DNA of 64,000 nt from CAWANF01 sp963783355 (GTDB lineage Bacteria; Bacteroidota; Rhodothermia; Balneolales; DATFMH01). The notes below the pieces were generated by a model. The model saw nothing but the letters and a program-made list of their open reading frames with translations, was not told the DNA's origin and made no database searches. The position numbers and the translations under genes were made by a program. Below are positions 63,069 through 64,000 of this stretch, piece after piece. Positions within the stretch are counted from its first letter, which is position 1, and each line of letters starts with the position of its first letter. The stretch spans positions 1 to 64,000 of the forward strand of contig CAWANF010000012.1 in the NCBI GenBank assembly GCA_963783355.1, given 5' to 3'.

Positions 63069-64000
63069 TTAATCATTTTTTTCACTTCTGTCGATTATGA
63101 CGGCAAGCAGAATGACTAATCCTTTGATTACCTGCTGCCAAAAGGGTGACACATCCAGTAGTACCAGGCCATTATTTAAGACTCCAATGATGAGTGCGCC
63201 TTGTACGGTTCCGATGATTGAACCTCTTCCACCAAATAACGAAGTACCACCTATTACAACGGCCGCGATGGAATCCAATTCAAAGCCCATACCGGCATTC
63301 GGCTGGGCAGAATTGAGCCGGGCTGTCAGGATTAATCCGCCGACAGCAGCTAAAACACCACCCAATACATAAACCAACAGTTTGATTTTATTAACATTGA
63401 TACCGGAGAGACCGGCTGCCTTTTCGTTACCGCCAATCGCATAGATATATCGACCGAATCGCGTTTTACGTAAAACGAGCATGAACAATGCCACGATAAC
63501 GATCGATATCCAGACCGGCATGGGGATGTCCAAAAACCAACCCGTTCCGATAAATGAAAAGTGGTCTCCAAGTCCGGTAATCGGAAATCCACCCGTCCAT
63601 AGCATGGTCAAACCGCGAGCTATTGTAAGCATCGCAAGTGTGGCGACGAAAGGCTGAACATTGAATCGGGTGATCGCTATCCCGTTGACCAATCCAAGTA
63701 AACCACCGGCGACTAACGCAGATATAATGGCTCCAAGAACAGTAAAGCCAATAAAGAGACCTAACTGGGGTATGGCGATTCCGTTTTGCAAAAGCCCGGC
63801 CCCGACCGCTCCGCTGAATGCCAGAATTGATCCAACCGATAAGTCGATTCCGGCTGTCAAAATAACCAGCGTCATACCGACCGAAATACAGACATTGACA
63901 GATATCTGGCGCATGACATTCCATAAGTTTTCGACCGACATGAACTTATCTGACATGAAGCTCATTAACACAACCATTAACAGCAAGGCTATTAATGACT
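63069..64000 (-). CDS. Ribose-type ABC sugar permease, 5' end beyond the window
   Basis: The frame is open through the right edge, so the N-terminus is missing; at least 310 residues are present. It has about eight helices with NLWNVMRQISVNVCISVG, the VILTAGIDLSVGSILAFSG motif, the cytoplasmic coupling segment KTRFGRYIYAIGGNEKAAGL and GFELDSIAAVVIGGTSLFGG, all typical of RbsC-family permeases. Its ATPase and binding-protein genes should lie just outside the window. It would import the sugar for the isomerase, kinase and transketolase downstream. Confidence 0.93.
   Translation of the reverse strand, partial: SLIALLLMVVLMSFMSDKFMSVENLWNVMRQISVNVCISVGMTLVILTAGIDLSVGSILAFSGAVGAGLLQNGIAIPQLGLFIGFTVLGAIISALVAGGLLGLVNGIAITRFNVQPFVATLAMLTIARGLTMLWTGGFPITGLGDHFSFIGTGWFLDIPMPVWISIVIVALFMLVLRKTRFGRYIYAIGGNEKAAGLSGINVNKIKLLVYVLGGVLAAVGGLILTARLNSAQPNAGMGFELDSIAAVVIGGTSLFGGRGSIIGTVQGALIIGVLNNGLVLLDVSPFWQQVIKGLVILLAVIIDRSEKND

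Overview
The window reads as a chromosomal segment of a free-living bacterium of the FCB group, most likely Bacteroidota or a close relative such as Balneolota. Signs are the alternative GlmU-type nucleotidyltransferase beside glmS, the two-subunit 2-oxoacid:ferredoxin oxidoreductase with fused gamma/alpha chain, DUF302, DUF4412 and DUF1593 proteins, a C-terminal Ig-like module typical of secreted Bacteroidota proteins, and a few TAnnTTTG-type promoter elements. Several genes also have clear AGGAGG-type ribosome sites, so a deep-branching lineage is possible. This placement is inference.

Layout. 1-5 kb: a GntR regulator cut by the window edge, a frameshifted GT10 fucosyltransferase, and an ATP-grasp ligase / KamA-type radical SAM aminomutase / SDR cluster. 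5-12 kb (minus strand): a complete tetR - outer membrane factor - membrane fusion protein - two ABC ATPases - two ABC-2 permeases efflux operon. Its second ATPase carries a frameshift that separates Walker A from the rest, and the operon is preceded by a 57-codon ORF and two copies of a 27-bp operator. 12-26 kb: housekeeping and stress genes (mutS, 3-methyladenine DNA glycosylase, patatin, two DoxX proteins, PafA-like phosphatase, YccF, a membrane SpoIIE phosphatase, a CoA-transferase). 27-34 kb: NAD-type isocitrate dehydrogenase, panE-like reductase and korAB, a ferredoxin-linked TCA segment. 35-42 kb: a cusCBA copper/silver efflux operon led by a Met/His/Cys-rich exported protein. 43-46.8 kb: glmS and alternative glmU, divergent, then tRNA-Leu(CAG).

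46.8-64 kb is an accessory carbohydrate island. It opens with decay: an IS3-type transposase tail fused to the 3' half of a sulfatase, an intact anaerobic sulfatase maturase, and the 5' stub of a second sulfatase. A secreted GH5-like protein lacking the usual nucleophile follows. From 51.7 kb to the right edge all genes are on the minus strand: a ribose-type ABC permease (cut by the edge), a COG2407 fucose/arabinose-type isomerase, a split transketolase, a glycerol-kinase-like FGGY kinase with a changed pocket residue, three exported DUF1593 proteins with nucleoside-hydrolase-like Asp motifs, and a GH30 lipoprotein. Together they suggest outer-surface release of a sugar, ABC uptake, then isomerase, kinase and transketolase. 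That sequence matches the logic of the non-oxidative D-apiose (apulose-4-phosphate) route, and I propose this as the most interesting candidate system in the window; the substrate is unproven.
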